Positions 41,165 to 51,261 of a stretch of DNA of 64,000 nucleotides are shown here, piece by piece. The stretch is from assembly GCF_014199335.1 (NCBI RefSeq), contig NZ_JACIJI010000002.1, forward strand, positions 558,001-622,000, given 5' to 3'. A model generated the notes under the pieces. The model saw only the letters and a list, made by a program, of their open reading frames with translations. It did not search any database and was not told the DNA's origin. Position 1 is the stretch's first letter. Each line of letters begins with the position of its first letter. Source of the DNA: Stakelama sediminis. Lineage in GTDB: Bacteria; Pseudomonadota; Alphaproteobacteria; Sphingomonadales; Sphingomonadaceae. Both the position numbers and the translations under genes were made by a program.

Positions 41165-41436
41165 GCGACAGGCAAGCAGTGGTGGAGGCGCGGCACAAGC
41201 GCAATCTGGCACGTGAACGGGTTGTGACGTCGCTGGACATCGTGCGCGCACGGACCAGGCCCGGCGTACTGGCCAGAAAAGCGGCCGACCGGGCGCAGGG
41301 CGCAATGCTACAGGCCGGCAATCAGGCAACCGATGCCGCGCGGAAACGTCCATTCATCGCGCTTGGCGCATTGGGCCTTGCGGGCGTCATACTGGGATTT
41401 CGCATGGTGCGGCGGCACCACAATAGCCGCTCTTAA
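41161..41436 (+). CDS. Small basic membrane protein (YqjK-position)
   Basis: A 91-residue, strongly basic protein with one C-terminal helix (PFIALGALGLAGVILGFRMV). It follows the YqjE-like gene by an ATGA overlap, the position of yqjK in E. coli, but sequence similarity cannot be judged here. Function unknown; the cluster probably acts at the inner membrane under stress. Confidence 0.72.
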   Translation: MSDRQAVVEARHKRNLARERVVTSLDIVRARTRPGVLARKAADRAQGAMLQAGNQATDAARKRPFIALGALGLAGVILGFRMVRRHHNSRS

Positions 41437-41513
41437 TATCGTGCAACCGGCCCGGCTATCGGGCGTTATTTGAACATGGGGGCATGCGCTCCCCGTCAAA
41501 AGGAACAAGGCAG

Positions 41514-41879
41514 ATGACGGACAGCAAAGAAACCGGCCTCAAAGCAAAAGCGAGTGACGCGGCAAGCAAGACCCGCGAGAGCGCGGAAACCAATCCGCTG
41601 GCCGTACTGGCCGGGGGTATTGCGGTGGGAATGCTGGCCGGATTGTTCATTCCCCGCAGCGAACGGGAAAAAGAGTTGGTCGATCCACTCGGCAAGCGTC
41701 TGGCCGCGGGAGCGACGGCGGCAGCAGCAGCAGCTCGCGACACCGGAAAACAGGAACTGAACGCCGTCGCACCGGACCGTTCGGACGCCAAGGCAAAGGC
41801 GGGCGACATCCTTACCGTTGTTCTGAAAGCAGCACTGGATGCAGGAAAATCAGGCGCGGGGATCGAAAAAAAGGCCTGA
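41514..41879 (+). CDS. Small Ala/Lys-rich membrane-associated protein
   Basis: A 121-residue protein with a hydrophilic N-terminus, one hydrophobic segment ([20 protein letters not shown]) ending in PRSEREKELVDPLG, and an amphipathic alanine-rich tail. It resembles other small DUF883-type proteins of sphingomonads. ATG 41514 has AAGG upstream. Likely part of the same small-protein cluster; no catalytic motifs. Confidence 0.7.
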   Translation: MTDSKETGLKAKASDAASKTRESAETNPLAVLAGGIAVGMLAGLFIPRSEREKELVDPLGKRLAAGATAAAAAARDTGKQELNAVAPDRSDAKAKAGDILTVVLKAALDAGKSGAGIEKKA

Positions 41880-41954
41880 TCAACCCGCTTCGGGGTTGAG
41901 TGTGAGCGGCAAGCGATTATGCGCTAGCCGCAACCACCAGTTTTGGAGACACCC

Positions 41955-42176
41955 TTGAGCAAGATGCATCTCGTCTTCGGAGGCCGCGTCAGCGATCCCC
42001 AGACCCTTGATTTCATCGACCTGAACGACATCGATTTCGTCGGTCTGTTCCCCGACTATGCCAGTGCCGAAAAGGCATGGCGCGGCGCGGCACAACGTAC
42101 CGTCGACGACGCCGAAATGAAATATGTGGTGGTGCATCTGCACCGGCTGCTCGAACCGGATATCGACGCCGCCTGA
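41955..42176 (+). CDS. DUF4170-like small protein
   Basis: A 73-residue cytosolic protein (LSKMHLVFGGRVSDPQTLDF opening) with motif YASAEKAWRGAAQRTVDDAE, then a hydrophobic strand MKYVVVHLHRLLEPD. I associate this with DUF4170, of unknown role. The start is TTG at 41955, with GGAGA 5 nt upstream; ATG three codons later has no site. The gene is on the plus strand and convergent with rhomboid. Confidence 0.75.
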   Translation: MSKMHLVFGGRVSDPQTLDFIDLNDIDFVGLFPDYASAEKAWRGAAQRTVDDAEMKYVVVHLHRLLEPDIDAA

Positions 42177-42236
42177 GCCGGAAAGCCGGGCTTCATTTCT
42201 CGGATGATAGCCCGGCCTTGCAATTATCATGTCGGG

Positions 42237-42875
42237 TCAGGCGTTGCGCCAGTGCCAGGCCAGCAATGGTTTGGCCAGCGCCAGACCTACCAGAAACCCG
42301 CCGACATGCGCGGCTCCTGCAATCGGCATCCCCGATTGCCGGCTGACCAGTCCGACGAGCAGGTTGATCCCGGCCCAGGCGACGCCCAGCCAGATCACCT
42401 GTACCGCGCGCGCCGGAATCGGACCGATCGCCTTCGCACGCGTGGTTCCGAACAGCAGCGCATAGGCACCTACGCATGCCGAAAGAGCACCGCTGGCGCC
42501 GATCATCGGCGACTGCACCAGCGGACCGATCAGCCATTGTGCCAGCGCCGCGCCATAGGCACCCAACACATAGAGCAGCACCAGTGGCCCCGGCCCGATC
42601 GCCCGCTCGGTCTGGCTGCCGGTATAAACCAGCATCACCATGTTGAAGATCAGATGAAACATGCCCGCGTGCACGAAGGTCGCGGTCAGCGGCGTCAGCC
42701 AGAAGGGCGCAAGGCTGTAATGCGCAGCGATGACCGACACACCGGCATAGCGCGCGGGGATAAACCCGGCCCATGCGGCAGCGGGGTTGAGATATCCCAA
42801 CCCCAATATTGCCAGACTGACCAGCGTGGTGACGGCCGCGATTCCAACCGTCGCGGGAACGTCACGCGCGTGCAT
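42237..42875 (-). CDS. Rhomboid family intramembrane serine protease
   Basis: A 212-residue six-helix protease. The catalytic Ser is in GASGALSACVGAYALLFG and the partner His in AGAAHVGGFLVGLALA; the HLIFNMVML block near residue 75 contains the conserved HxxxN. Substrates are unknown. ATG 42875 starts 4 bp after the greA stop, so the two genes probably share a transcript; an upstream TTG would overlap greA. Confidence 0.92.
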   Translation of the reverse strand: MHARDVPATVGIAAVTTLVSLAILGLGYLNPAAAWAGFIPARYAGVSVIAAHYSLAPFWLTPLTATFVHAGMFHLIFNMVMLVYTGSQTERAIGPGPLVLLYVLGAYGAALAQWLIGPLVQSPMIGASGALSACVGAYALLFGTTRAKAIGPIPARAVQVIWLGVAWAGINLLVGLVSRQSGMPIAGAAHVGGFLVGLALAKPLLAWHWRNA

Positions 42876-42879
42876 TGCT

Positions 42880-43356
42880 TCAGATGAACTCAATCTTCGA
42901 TACGAGATAATAGCGGTCGCCAGAGGGCACCGTCACTTCGATCTCATCATCGACGCGGCGGCCGATCAGTGCGCGACCCAGCGGCGAATTATAGGAGATT
43001 TTCCCCGACTTCGCATCCGCTTCGGCCTGGCCGACAATCTGATACCGGATCGGTTTGTCGTCTTCGTCGAGCAGAGTCACCGTTGCGCCGAAAACGATCT
43101 TGTCACCCGAAAGCTCGGTCGGATCGATCACCTGCGCGCGGCTCAGCTTGTCCTCGATATCGGCGATCGTCGCCTCTACCTGCCCCTGCCGTTCCTTCGC
43201 GGCGTGATATTCGGCATTTTCCGACAGATCGCCATGCGCGCGCGCTTCTTCGATCGCGTCGACAATCTGCGGCCGTTCCGCTTTTAGTTGCTTGAGCTGC
43301 GCGCTGAGCTTCTCATAGCCCTCGGCCAGCATCGGCATCTTTTCAACGGTTGCCAT
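42880..43356 (-). CDS. greA: Transcription elongation factor GreA
   Basis: A 158-residue factor that rescues backtracked RNA polymerase by stimulating transcript cleavage. The N-terminal coiled coil has the acidic tip [20 protein letters not shown] near residue 38, and the C-terminal FKBP-like domain has [18 protein letters not shown] near 122. Length and motifs are standard. Its promoter lies in the 76-bp spacer before carB's end. Confidence 0.97.
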   Translation of the reverse strand: MATVEKMPMLAEGYEKLSAQLKQLKAERPQIVDAIEEARAHGDLSENAEYHAAKERQGQVEATIADIEDKLSRAQVIDPTELSGDKIVFGATVTLLDEDDKPIRYQIVGQAEADAKSGKISYNSPLGRALIGRRVDDEIEVTVPSGDRYYLVSKIEFI

Positions 43357-43432
43357 AATGGACTTCCCTGACAGCTATCCCCCCGGGCGTCCGTCGACGG
43401 ATCGCCCGCACACAAACCAAAAATTGAGGGAA

Positions 43433-46400
43433 TTATTTGTGCGAACGCGAATAATAAGCCTGCAAGGGACGTACTTCAAGAGTATGTCGCGACAGGGCGG
43501 CAATTGCCTTCGCCGCCGACACGCTGGCCTGCGCCGTCGTGAAGTACGGAATCTTACCTGTCACCGCGGATGCACGAATGGATTGCGAGTCCTTCAGCGA
43601 CTGCCACCCTTCGGTCGTGTTGAAGATCAGGTCGATGTCGCCATCGGTGATACGATCGACAATGTGCGGTCGCCCCTGCGCCACCTTGTTGACGCGCTCG
43701 ACGGGCACGCCATGCGCGCTCAGATAGTCCGCCGTACCGCCGGTGGCGACGATCCTGAAGTCCTGCTCGACCAGCGTCCGGGCCGCGGGCAGGATCACGG
43801 GTTTGTCGCCATCCTTCACGCTGACAAAGGCTGTTCCACTTTTGGGAAGTACGACCCCCGCACCGAGCTGGGATTTGGCGAAGGCCAGCGCGAAATCGGT
43901 ATCGATTCCCATGACTTCGCCGGTGGACTTCATTTCGGGTGACAACACTGGGTCGACTCCGGGAAAACGGCCCCAGGGGAATACCGCTTCCTTGACCGCG
44001 ATATAGTCGATGGCCCGGTCGATGGGCGGCAGGTCGGCAAGCTTTTCGCCCGCCATCACCCGGCTCGCAATCTTGGCGATGGGGTGGCCGATCGCCTTCG
44101 CAACGAAGGGCACGGTGCGGCTGGCCCGGGGATTGACCTCGATCAGATAAACCTCACCATCCTTCACCGCGAACTGGATGTTCATCAGTCCGCGAACCTT
44201 CAGCGCATGCGCCAAAGCATGAGTCTGTCGCTCGATTTCCGCGACGATTTCATCGGGCAGGCTGTAGGGCGGGATCGAACAGGCGCTGTCGCCGGAATGG
44301 ACGCCCGCCTCCTCAATGTGCTGCAACACGCCCGACACCACGACATCGGTGCCGTCGGCAATCGCATCGACATCGACTTCGATCGCATCGCGCAGATACT
44401 GATCGATCAGCACCGGTGAGTCGCCCGACACCTGCACTGCGGTTTCGATATATTCGTTAAGCTGCGCCGTGCCGTCGACAATCTCCATCGCCCGGCCACC
44501 CAGCACATAGCTGGGGCGCGTCAGCACCGGATAGCCGATGCGTTCGGCCACCGCGATTGCCTCGTCCCGGCTGCGCGCGATACCGTTGGCCGGTTGTTTC
44601 AGGCCGAGTTTCGACACCAGCGCCGCAAAGCGTTCGCGATCTTCGGCCAGGTCGATGGCATCCGGGCTGGTGCCGAGGATCGGAATCCCTGCCTTTTCCA
44701 GCGCACGGGCGAGCGTCAGCGGCGTCTGGCCGCCGAACTGCACGATCACCCCGGCAAGCGTTCCCGCCTGTTTTTCGACGTGCAGGATTTCCAGCACATC
44801 CTCGACCGTCAGCGGCTCGAAATAGAGCCGGTCGGAGGTGTCATAATCGGTCGAAACCGTTTCCGGGTTGCAGTTGACCATGATGGTTTCGAACCCGGCA
44901 TCGGCCAGCGCGAAACAGGCATGGCAGCAGCAATAGTCGAACTCGATCCCCTGCCCGATCCGGTTCGGCCCGCCGCCCAGAATGACGACCTTTTTCCGGT
45001 CGCTGGGCGCAGCCTCATTCTCCGGCTCGCCAAAGCTGGGCGCTTCATAGGTCGAGTACATATATGGCGTCTTCGCCTCGAACTCGGCGGCGCAGGTGTC
45101 GATCCGCTTGAACACCGGACGGACGTTCAGCCGGTGGCGAAGCTCACGCACTTCGGCTTCGGTGACGCCACCGGTCATGGCGCGCACCGCTTCGTGAATC
45201 AGGCCGGAGCCATGCGCGATCGCCTTTTCCGTCCCCTGACGCAGATGCGCCGACGCCAATGCCAGCTGCGCCAGCCGTTTGTCGGAAAAGCCCATCGACT
45301 TCAGCCGCCGCATCTCCGCCGCCTCACGCGGCAGACCGTTGCGACGGACCGTTTCCTCGGCCGCGACGATCTCCGCGATGCGCTCCAGAAACCAGGGGTC
45401 ATAGCTGGTGATCGCATGGACTTCGGCAACCGTCAGCCCTTCGCGCATTGCCTGTGCCGCGACCAGCAGCCGGTCGGGGGTGGGCCGCCCCAGCGCCGCC
45501 TCGATATCCGCGCGCGGCGCACCGGCCAGCGCCTTGACCTCGTTAAAGCCCGACAGGCCGGTTTCCAGCCCGCGCAGCGCCTTTTGCATCGATTCATGAA
45601 TGTTGCGGCCGATCGCCATTACCTCACCCACCGACTTCATCGCGGTGGAGAGCACGGCCTGTGCCCCGCGGAACTTCTCGAACGCGAAACGCGGAATCTT
45701 CGTAACGACATAGTCGATGGTCGGTTCAAATGAGGCGGGCGTGACGCCGGTAATGTCGTTCTGAATCTCGTCGAGCGTATAGCCGACCGCCAGCTTTGCC
45801 GCGACCTTCGCAATCGGAAAGCCCGTCGCCTTCGACGCCAGTGCCGAGGAGCGGCTGACCCGCGGGTTCATCTCGATCACGACCAGCCGCCCGTCCGCGG
45901 GATTGACCGCGAACTGCACGTTCGACCCGCCGGTTTCGACACCGATTTCGCGCAGCACCGCAATGCTGGCGTTGCGCATGATCTGATATTCCTTGTCGGT
46001 CAGGGTCAGCGCGGGCGCGACCGTGATCGAATCGCCGGTGTGCACGCCCATCGGATCGACATTCTCGATCGCGCAGATGATGATGCAATTGTCCGCCCGG
46101 TCGCGGACCACCTCCATCTCATATTCCTTCCAGCCGAGCAGCGACTCGTCGATCAGGATCTGACCGACCGGCGACGCCTCGATGCCGGAACGGGCATAAT
46201 ATTCGAATTCTTCGCGATTATAGGCAACGCCGCCGCCGGTGCCACCCAGCGTGAAGGCAGGCCGGATGATCGCAGGCAACCCGATCTCGTCGAGTACCTC
46301 CATCGCGCGCGCCACGCCCTTGGCACGGTCATAGCCGGTGATATTACCCGCCGCATCGCGGATTTCGGGCGCGGCCGCGATGGAGGCACGCGGGCTTTCC

Positions 46401-46822
46401 AGCCCGATCCTGTCCATCGCCGCACGGAATTTCTCACGATCCTCCGCCTTGTCGATGGCTTCCGCCTTCGCGCCGATCATCTGGCAACCGAATTTTTCCA
46501 GCGTGCCGTCGCGGTCGAGCGCCAACGCGGTGTTGAGCGCCGTCTGCCCGCCCATGGTCGGAAGCACCGCGTCGGGGCGTTCTTTCTCGATAATCCGCGC
46601 GACCACTTCCGGCGTGATCGGCTCGACATAGGTGGCATCGGCCAATTCGGGATCGGTCATGATCGTCGCCGGGTTCGAATTGACCAGCACGATGCGATAG
46701 CCCTCTTCTTTCAGGGCCTTGATCGCCTGCGTGCCCGAATAATCGAACTCGCACGCCTGCCCGATCACGATAGGACCGGCGCCGATGACGAGGATGGAGG
46801 AAATGTCAGTGCGTTTGGGCAT
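43433..46822 (-). CDS. carB: Carbamoyl-phosphate synthase large subunit
   Basis: A 1129-residue enzyme making carbamoyl phosphate for pyrimidines and arginine. Two ATP-grasp halves are present (first from residue 1 with [20 protein letters not shown], second near 555 with [20 protein letters not shown]), separated by the oligomerisation domain, and the C-terminal MGS-like allosteric domain follows near 940. ATG 46822 overlaps by one base the stop of a small unknown gene that lies between carA and carB. Confidence 0.98.
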   Translation of the reverse strand: MPKRTDISSILVIGAGPIVIGQACEFDYSGTQAIKALKEEGYRIVLVNSNPATIMTDPELADATYVEPITPEVVARIIEKERPDAVLPTMGGQTALNTALALDRDGTLEKFGCQMIGAKAEAIDKAEDREKFRAAMDRIGLESPRASIAAAPEIRDAAGNITGYDRAKGVARAMEVLDEIGLPAIIRPAFTLGGTGGGVAYNREEFEYYARSGIEASPVGQILIDESLLGWKEYEMEVVRDRADNCIIICAIENVDPMGVHTGDSITVAPALTLTDKEYQIMRNASIAVLREIGVETGGSNVQFAVNPADGRLVVIEMNPRVSRSSALASKATGFPIAKVAAKLAVGYTLDEIQNDITGVTPASFEPTIDYVVTKIPRFAFEKFRGAQAVLSTAMKSVGEVMAIGRNIHESMQKALRGLETGLSGFNEVKALAGAPRADIEAALGRPTPDRLLVAAQAMREGLTVAEVHAITSYDPWFLERIAEIVAAEETVRRNGLPREAAEMRRLKSMGFSDKRLAQLALASAHLRQGTEKAIAHGSGLIHEAVRAMTGGVTEAEVRELRHRLNVRPVFKRIDTCAAEFEAKTPYMYSTYEAPSFGEPENEAAPSDRKKVVILGGGPNRIGQGIEFDYCCCHACFALADAGFETIMVNCNPETVSTDYDTSDRLYFEPLTVEDVLEILHVEKQAGTLAGVIVQFGGQTPLTLARALEKAGIPILGTSPDAIDLAEDRERFAALVSKLGLKQPANGIARSRDEAIAVAERIGYPVLTRPSYVLGGRAMEIVDGTAQLNEYIETAVQVSGDSPVLIDQYLRDAIEVDVDAIADGTDVVVSGVLQHIEEAGVHSGDSACSIPPYSLPDEIVAEIERQTHALAHALKVRGLMNIQFAVKDGEVYLIEVNPRASRTVPFVAKAIGHPIAKIASRVMAGEKLADLPPIDRAIDYIAVKEAVFPWGRFPGVDPVLSPEMKSTGEVMGIDTDFALAFAKSQLGAGVVLPKSGTAFVSVKDGDKPVILPAARTLVEQDFRIVATGGTADYLSAHGVPVERVNKVAQGRPHIVDRITDGDIDLIFNTTEGWQSLKDSQSIRASAVTGKIPYFTTAQASVSAAKAIAALSRHTLEVRPLQAYYSRSHK

Positions 46823-47136
46823 TATTGGTCTTCGGCCTCGCAAATGGGCGGTTCGGAGTTAAACGAGACGGACAAACGCCGAAGCTGGGCGGCGTAAATG
46901 AGACCTCCGATTTCCTTATAAGGAACTTCCGGTGGTCCGCTCAGCCGTACGAAGCGCACACCATTTGCAGTTACATCGGCCGCGACTTTCCAGATGGGAT
47001 GCTTCTTCACTCCGACCAGCCAAGCTTCGATCTGCTTCGGGTCGCCGCTGACGGTGAGGAACATTTTGACTTTGGCCGCAACGGCATCTTCCGACTTGAC
47101 GCAGTGATAAGCCGGCGGGAGTGGCAATGCCTGCAT
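46822..47136 (-). CDS. Unknown small protein encoded between carA and carB
   Basis: A 104-residue soluble protein, with a basic segment and strands ([39 protein letters not shown]). I recognise no family. Its ATG overlaps the carA stop as TGATG (or a GTG one codon before) and its TAA overlaps the carB ATG as TAATG, so all three are translationally coupled. This is unusual since carA and carB are normally adjacent or separated only by unrelated genes. The role could be regulatory or structural for the synthase (inference only). Confidence 0.72.
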   Translation of the reverse strand: MQALPLPPAYHCVKSEDAVAAKVKMFLTVSGDPKQIEAWLVGVKKHPIWKVAADVTANGVRFVRLSGPPEVPYKEIGGLIYAAQLRRLSVSFNSEPPICEAEDQ

Positions 47137-48308
47137 CACTTGCCGCTCCCCAACATCCCCACGAACCGCTCGAACAGGTAGAAGCTGTCCTGTGGGCCCG
47201 GGCTGGCCTCGGGGTGGTATTGGACGCTGAAGGCGGGGGCGTCGACGAGTTCGAGGCCGGCGTTCGAGCCGTCAAACAGCGAGACGTGGGTCTCGCGCAC
47301 GCCCTCGGGCAGGCTGTCGCGCTCGACCGCGAAGCCGTGGTTCATGCTGGTGATCTCGACCGCACCATCGGACAGGCGCTTGACCGGATGGTTGGCGCCG
47401 CGATGGCCCTGGAACATCTTGGTCGTGCGCGCGCCCACCGCCAGCCCGAGCAACTGGTGGCCGAGGCAGATGCCGAACAGCGGCTTGCCGGTTTCCAGCA
47501 GCTTCTGGATCACCGGCACGGCATATTCGCCGGTCGCCGCGGGATCGCCCGGCCCGTTGGACAGGAACACGCCGTCGGGCTTGAGCGCCATCACCTCGTC
47601 GAACGTCGCGGTGGCGGGCAGTACGGAGACCTTCGCCCCTGCACGGACAAGGTTGCGATAGATGTTCCGTTTCGCACCGTAATCTATGGCGACGACATGG
47701 GGCTTCCCGCCCGCGCCGCCTTGCTCATCATAACCGAAGCCCAGCCGCCAGATGCCGCCTTCCCAGCCATAATGGGTCGCGGTGGTCACGTCCTTCGCCA
47801 GGTCCATGCCCTCCAGCCCCGGCCAGCCGCGCGCCATATCGAGCAGTGCGGGAATGTCGAATTCGCCCGCCTCGCTATGCGCAATCACGCCGGTCGGCGC
47901 GCCGCCCTCCCGAATGCGCCGGGTCAGTGCGCGCGTATCGACACCCGACAGCCCGATGCGGTCGTGCGCCGCCATCCAGTCATCCAGCCGCTCGACACTG
48001 CGGAAATTACTGGGCGCGGTCACATCCTCACGCACGATCATGCCCAGCGCGTGCGGGTCGTTCGCCTCCACATCCTCGGCATTGGTGCCGACATTGCCGA
48101 TATGGGGAAAGGTGAAGGTGACGATCTGCCCGGCATAGCTGGGATCGGTCATCACTTCCTGATAGCCGGTCATCGCGGTGTTGAAGCACACCTCACCCAC
48201 CGCTGCGCCCTCTGCGCCGAACCCCCTGCCCCAGATCACATCCCCGGATGCCAGGACCAATACCCCGGTTGCTCCTGCGGGCATGGGCGTGGGTTTGGCG
48301 TCGGCCAT
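47136..48308 (-). CDS. carA: Carbamoyl-phosphate synthase small subunit
   Basis: A 390-residue glutaminase subunit. The N-terminal domain has GEVCFNTAMTGYQEVMTDPSY near 38; the class I amidotransferase domain has GICLGHQLLGLA with the nucleophilic Cys, and HPEASPGP with the catalytic His and Glu. It passes ammonia to CarB. ATG 48308 is preferred to GTG four codons earlier, since GAGGAG overlaps the latter. The YqeY gene is divergent across 143 bp, where the operon promoter must lie. Confidence 0.97.
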   Translation of the reverse strand: MADAKPTPMPAGATGVLVLASGDVIWGRGFGAEGAAVGEVCFNTAMTGYQEVMTDPSYAGQIVTFTFPHIGNVGTNAEDVEANDPHALGMIVREDVTAPSNFRSVERLDDWMAAHDRIGLSGVDTRALTRRIREGGAPTGVIAHSEAGEFDIPALLDMARGWPGLEGMDLAKDVTTATHYGWEGGIWRLGFGYDEQGGAGGKPHVVAIDYGAKRNIYRNLVRAGAKVSVLPATATFDEVMALKPDGVFLSNGPGDPAATGEYAVPVIQKLLETGKPLFGICLGHQLLGLAVGARTTKMFQGHRGANHPVKRLSDGAVEITSMNHGFAVERDSLPEGVRETHVSLFDGSNAGLELVDAPAFSVQYHPEASPGPQDSFYLFERFVGMLGSGK

Positions 48309-48451
48309 GGGGGCTGGCACTCCTCAAAAAGTCTGGCAATGGTGCTAAGAGCCGTCCGCTAGCCCCGGCAGCCGCAGCCGTCAATCTGTTAATCCGGGCG
48401 ATGGCACGCTATCTGCTGTTTTTCCCAATTCGTTCGAGAAAGTTTTCGCCC

Positions 48452-48904
48452 ATGATTCGCGATGATATCAAGGCCGCACAGATCGCCGCCATGAAAGCCG
48501 GTGACAAGGAAACGCGCGCCACGATCAGCCTGATCCAGTCCGCCATCAAGAACCGCGATATCGAAGCGCGTTCGGGCGGCGCTCCGGCGGATGACGATAC
48601 GCTGGTGATCGAAGTGCTTCAGAAAATGGTGAAGCAGCGCCGCGAATCGATTGAGATGTATCGCAAGGGCGACCGTGAGGAACTGGCCGTGGCTGAGGAA
48701 GCCGAGGTCGCGGTAATCGAACGCTTCCTGCCCGCGCAGATGAGCGAGGAAGAAACGAAAGCGGCGATCGAGGCGATCAAGGTCGAACTGGGCGCGTCGT
48801 CGATGAAGGATATGGGCCGCGTCATGGCCGAACTGAAGGCGCGCCATGCCAGCGAACTCGACATGAGCAAGGCCAGCGGTCTGGTGAAATCGTCGCTGGC
48901 GTGA
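48452..48904 (+). CDS. GatB/YqeY domain protein
   Basis: A 150-residue helical protein: MIRDDIKAAQIAAMKAGDKE, then TISLIQSAIKNRDIEAR, and the C-terminal tail-like FLPAQMSEEETKAAIEAIKV with DMGRVMAELKAR. YqeY proteins resemble the C-terminal tRNA-binding part of GatB; function is uncertain, possibly tRNA metabolism. It often precedes dnaG and rpoD in alphaproteobacteria, as here, with the GIY-YIG gene inserted between. ATG 48452 follows no strong site; a longer frame upstream overlaps the carA promoter. Confidence 0.92.
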   Translation: MIRDDIKAAQIAAMKAGDKETRATISLIQSAIKNRDIEARSGGAPADDDTLVIEVLQKMVKQRRESIEMYRKGDREELAVAEEAEVAVIERFLPAQMSEEETKAAIEAIKVELGASSMKDMGRVMAELKARHASELDMSKASGLVKSSLA

Positions 48905-48920
48905 TTACTCGATAAGAGAT

Positions 48921-48953
48921 CCGTTCGTTTCGAGCGTAGTCGAGAAACGTTCC
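48921..48953 (+). repeat. Dispersed inverted repeat, copy 1
   Basis: A 33-bp unit beginning CCGTTCGTTTCGAGCG and ending GAGAAACGTTCC. Its reverse complement recurs at 49295-49327 with two mismatches, on the other side of the GIY-YIG gene. A shorter third copy is at 49363-49383. Confidence 0.85.
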
Positions 48954-49016
48954 AGAATGTTCTGATAGGCGCTTCTACGGCTACGCTAATAGCGAACCGT
49001 GGTGTAGAAAGGCCGG

Positions 49017-49373
49017 ATGGCGTTCTGGACCTACATATTGCGATGCGCCGACGGGCGTTATTACACCGGTCAGACAGACGATCTGGAACGTCGGGTTTCC
49101 GAACATCATCATGGCGGCTTTTCCGACTTCACCTCGCGCAGGCGGCCGGTCGCACTAGTCTGGTCTCAGGAATTTCCGACCCGGACGGAAGCTCTCGAAG
49201 CGGAACGCAGGATCGGGGGTTGGTCACGGGCGAAGAAAGAAGCGCTGATTCGGGGAGATTGGGAAAGCGTGTCCTTTTTCTCTAAACCACCTAAGGAACG
49301 TTTCTCGACTTCGCTCGAAACAAACGGGGGTGGGGACGATTCCACCAACCCTAACCGCTCACTTCGAGCGTAG
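49017..49373 (+). CDS. GIY-YIG nuclease family protein
   Basis: A 118-residue protein with one GIY-YIG domain, residues 3-85: TYILRCADGRYYTGQTDDLE with the two tyrosine elements, Arg in LERRVSEH, and Glu in TRTEALEAERRIGGWSRAKK. This is the UvrC/YhbQ-like small class of nucleases. The last 25 residues (ERFSTSLETNGGG onwards) come from an inverted-repeat copy and look like an accidental or domesticated tail. The gene is bracketed by 33-bp inverted repeats and separates yqeY from dnaG. Start ATG 49017 with AAAGG upstream. Confidence 0.85.
   Translation: MAFWTYILRCADGRYYTGQTDDLERRVSEHHHGGFSDFTSRRRPVALVWSQEFPTRTEALEAERRIGGWSRAKKEALIRGDWESVSFFSKPPKERFSTSLETNGGGDDSTNPNRSLRA
49295..49327 (-). repeat. 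Dispersed inverted repeat, copy 2 (inside the nuclease 3' end)
   Basis: The reverse complement of copy 1, with 31 of 33 positions matching. It codes for residues about 93-104 of the GIY-YIG protein. Confidence 0.85.
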
Positions 49374-49383
49374 TCGAGAAACG
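49363..49383 (+). repeat. Dispersed inverted repeat, copy 3 (adjacent to dnaG start)
   Basis: The 21-base core TTCGAGCGTAGTCGAGAAACG, identical to the core of copy 1. With copy 2 it can form a 21-bp hairpin containing one mismatch and a loop of about 40 nt. It ends 10 bp before the dnaG ATG. Confidence 0.8.
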
Positions 49384-49393
49384 CTTTACGATC

Positions 49394-51247
49394 ATGACCC
49401 TCACCCCGGCCTTTCTTGACGAGCTGCGCGCGCGGACCACCTTGTCCGCGCTGATCGGCAAGTCCGTGAAGATCCAGCGCGCGGGGCGTGAGTGGAAGGC
49501 GTGCTGTCCGTTTCATAACGAAAAAACGCCCAGCTTCACGATCAACGACGACAAGGGGTTTTACCACTGTTTCGGTTGCGGCGCGCATGGCGATGCGATT
49601 CGCTGGATGACCGATCAGCGCGGCCTGCCCTTTATGGATGCGGTGAAGGAACTGGCGCAGGCGGCGGGCATGGAAGTCCCCGCCCCCGACCGCCGCTCCG
49701 CCGAGCGCGCCGAGCGGCAAAAGGGGCTGCGCGAGGCGATCGAGGACGCCGCCAAATGGTTCACCGATCAACTGCACGGCATCGCAGGCGCCGAAGCACG
49801 CAGGGTGCTGGAACGGCGCGGCATTACCCCCGAAACCGCCCGTGCCTTCGGCTTCGGCTATGCCCCCGATTCGCGCGGGCACCTGAAATCCGCCCTGTCG
49901 GACTATGGCGATGACAAGCTGGTCGAGGCGGGCCTGCTGATTCAGGTCGAGGGTAAGGAACCTTACGACCGGTTTCGCGGGCGGCTGATGATCCCGATTC
50001 GCGACGTGCGCGGGCGGGTGATTGCGTTCGGCGGGCGGATCATCGGCGATGGCGAGCCGAAATATCTCAACTCGCCCGAAACCCCGCTCTTCGACAAGGG
50101 GCGCAACCTCTATAATCTCGACCGGGCGCAGGCGGCCGCACGCAAGGCCGGACGTGTGATCGCGGTCGAGGGCTATATGGACGTGATCGCGCTCGCTCAG
50201 GCGGGGTTCGGCGAAGCGGTGGCACCGCTTGGCACTGCGATGACCGAGCATCAGCTGGAGCGGCTGTGGCGCATGGTCGATGTGCCGCTCTTATGCTTTG
50301 ACGGCGATTCGGCGGGGCAGAAAGCCGCGATGCGCGCGGCGTTGCGCGCCTTACCCCTGCTGCAACCGGGGCGCAGCCTTGGTTTCATCACGCTACCCGA
50401 CGGCCTGGACCCCGACGATCTGGTCCGCCAGCGCGGTCCCGCAGCGTTCGAAACCTTGCTCGGCAAACCCGAACCGCTGGTAAACCGGCTATGGCAGCAT
50501 GAGGTGAATGCGGAGCCGCTCTACACGCCGGAAGCGCGCGCCGGGCTTCGCGCGCGTCTTTCGGAACATGCGCAGACCATTGCCGACAATAGCGTGCGTC
50601 AGGAATATATCGCCGAATTCCGCCGCCGGTTCGACCAGTTGTTCGCCGGCCAGCCGCGCCGCGCCGCGCCATCCGGAAAACCATGGCGCAAGGGGCCGTG
50701 GAAACCACCCGAACCGCCGCCGTCCAGCATCGCGCGCAACGTCAATGCAGGCGGTATCGACCGGGTGCTGGCCAAGGCAATCCTGGCGGGACTGATTCGC
50801 CATCCGGCTGAAATCGCACGGCACATGGAAGTATTGGCGACGCTGAAACTCGCCGATGGCGCGCTGGGGCGACTGTTCGAAGCGGTCATCGACGTTGCTT
50901 TGGAAGATCAGGCGCTTGATGGTGGCAAATTACGCACCATATTGGCGAAGTCCGGTTTTGAATCAGTTGCAGGCGAGCTGTTGCGCGCTGACACATTGGC
51001 TTTCTCGTTCACCCAGGCAAACGCCGATGAGGCGCGCGCCGTAGCGGATCTGAACGAAGCGATCGCGGTGCTTTCCGCCCGTCCCGCCGTCGATGCGGCG
51101 CTGGCACAGGCGACCGCGACCGTGCAGACGGCCTTTACCGAAGAGGCCTTTGCAAGACAGGTCGCGCTGGTAAAGGAACAGCAAATGCTGGAAGCACGTC
51201 TTGCAAATCTGATGCTGGCGGACGAAGACGGCAGAACAATTGCGTAA
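49394..51247 (+). CDS. dnaG: DNA primase
   Basis: A 617-residue primase that makes RNA primers at the replication fork. The zinc-binding domain has [12 protein letters not shown] and [11 protein letters not shown] near residues 38-65; the TOPRIM core has [17 protein letters not shown] near 255 and [13 protein letters not shown] near 300, with the catalytic Glu and Asp-x-Asp. The C-terminal helicase-binding part (about 460-617) is divergent as usual. ATG 49394 has no clear Shine-Dalgarno; repeat copy 3 occupies the position. rpoD follows by 14 bp. Confidence 0.97.
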   Translation: MTLTPAFLDELRARTTLSALIGKSVKIQRAGREWKACCPFHNEKTPSFTINDDKGFYHCFGCGAHGDAIRWMTDQRGLPFMDAVKELAQAAGMEVPAPDRRSAERAERQKGLREAIEDAAKWFTDQLHGIAGAEARRVLERRGITPETARAFGFGYAPDSRGHLKSALSDYGDDKLVEAGLLIQVEGKEPYDRFRGRLMIPIRDVRGRVIAFGGRIIGDGEPKYLNSPETPLFDKGRNLYNLDRAQAAARKAGRVIAVEGYMDVIALAQAGFGEAVAPLGTAMTEHQLERLWRMVDVPLLCFDGDSAGQKAAMRAALRALPLLQPGRSLGFITLPDGLDPDDLVRQRGPAAFETLLGKPEPLVNRLWQHEVNAEPLYTPEARAGLRARLSEHAQTIADNSVRQEYIAEFRRRFDQLFAGQPRRAAPSGKPWRKGPWKPPEPPPSSIARNVNAGGIDRVLAKAILAGLIRHPAEIARHMEVLATLKLADGALGRLFEAVIDVALEDQALDGGKLRTILAKSGFESVAGELLRADTLAFSFTQANADEARAVADLNEAIAVLSARPAVDAALAQATATVQTAFTEEAFARQVALVKEQQMLEARLANLMLADEDGRTIA

Positions 51248-51261
51248 TTCGAGGGCAGTTA

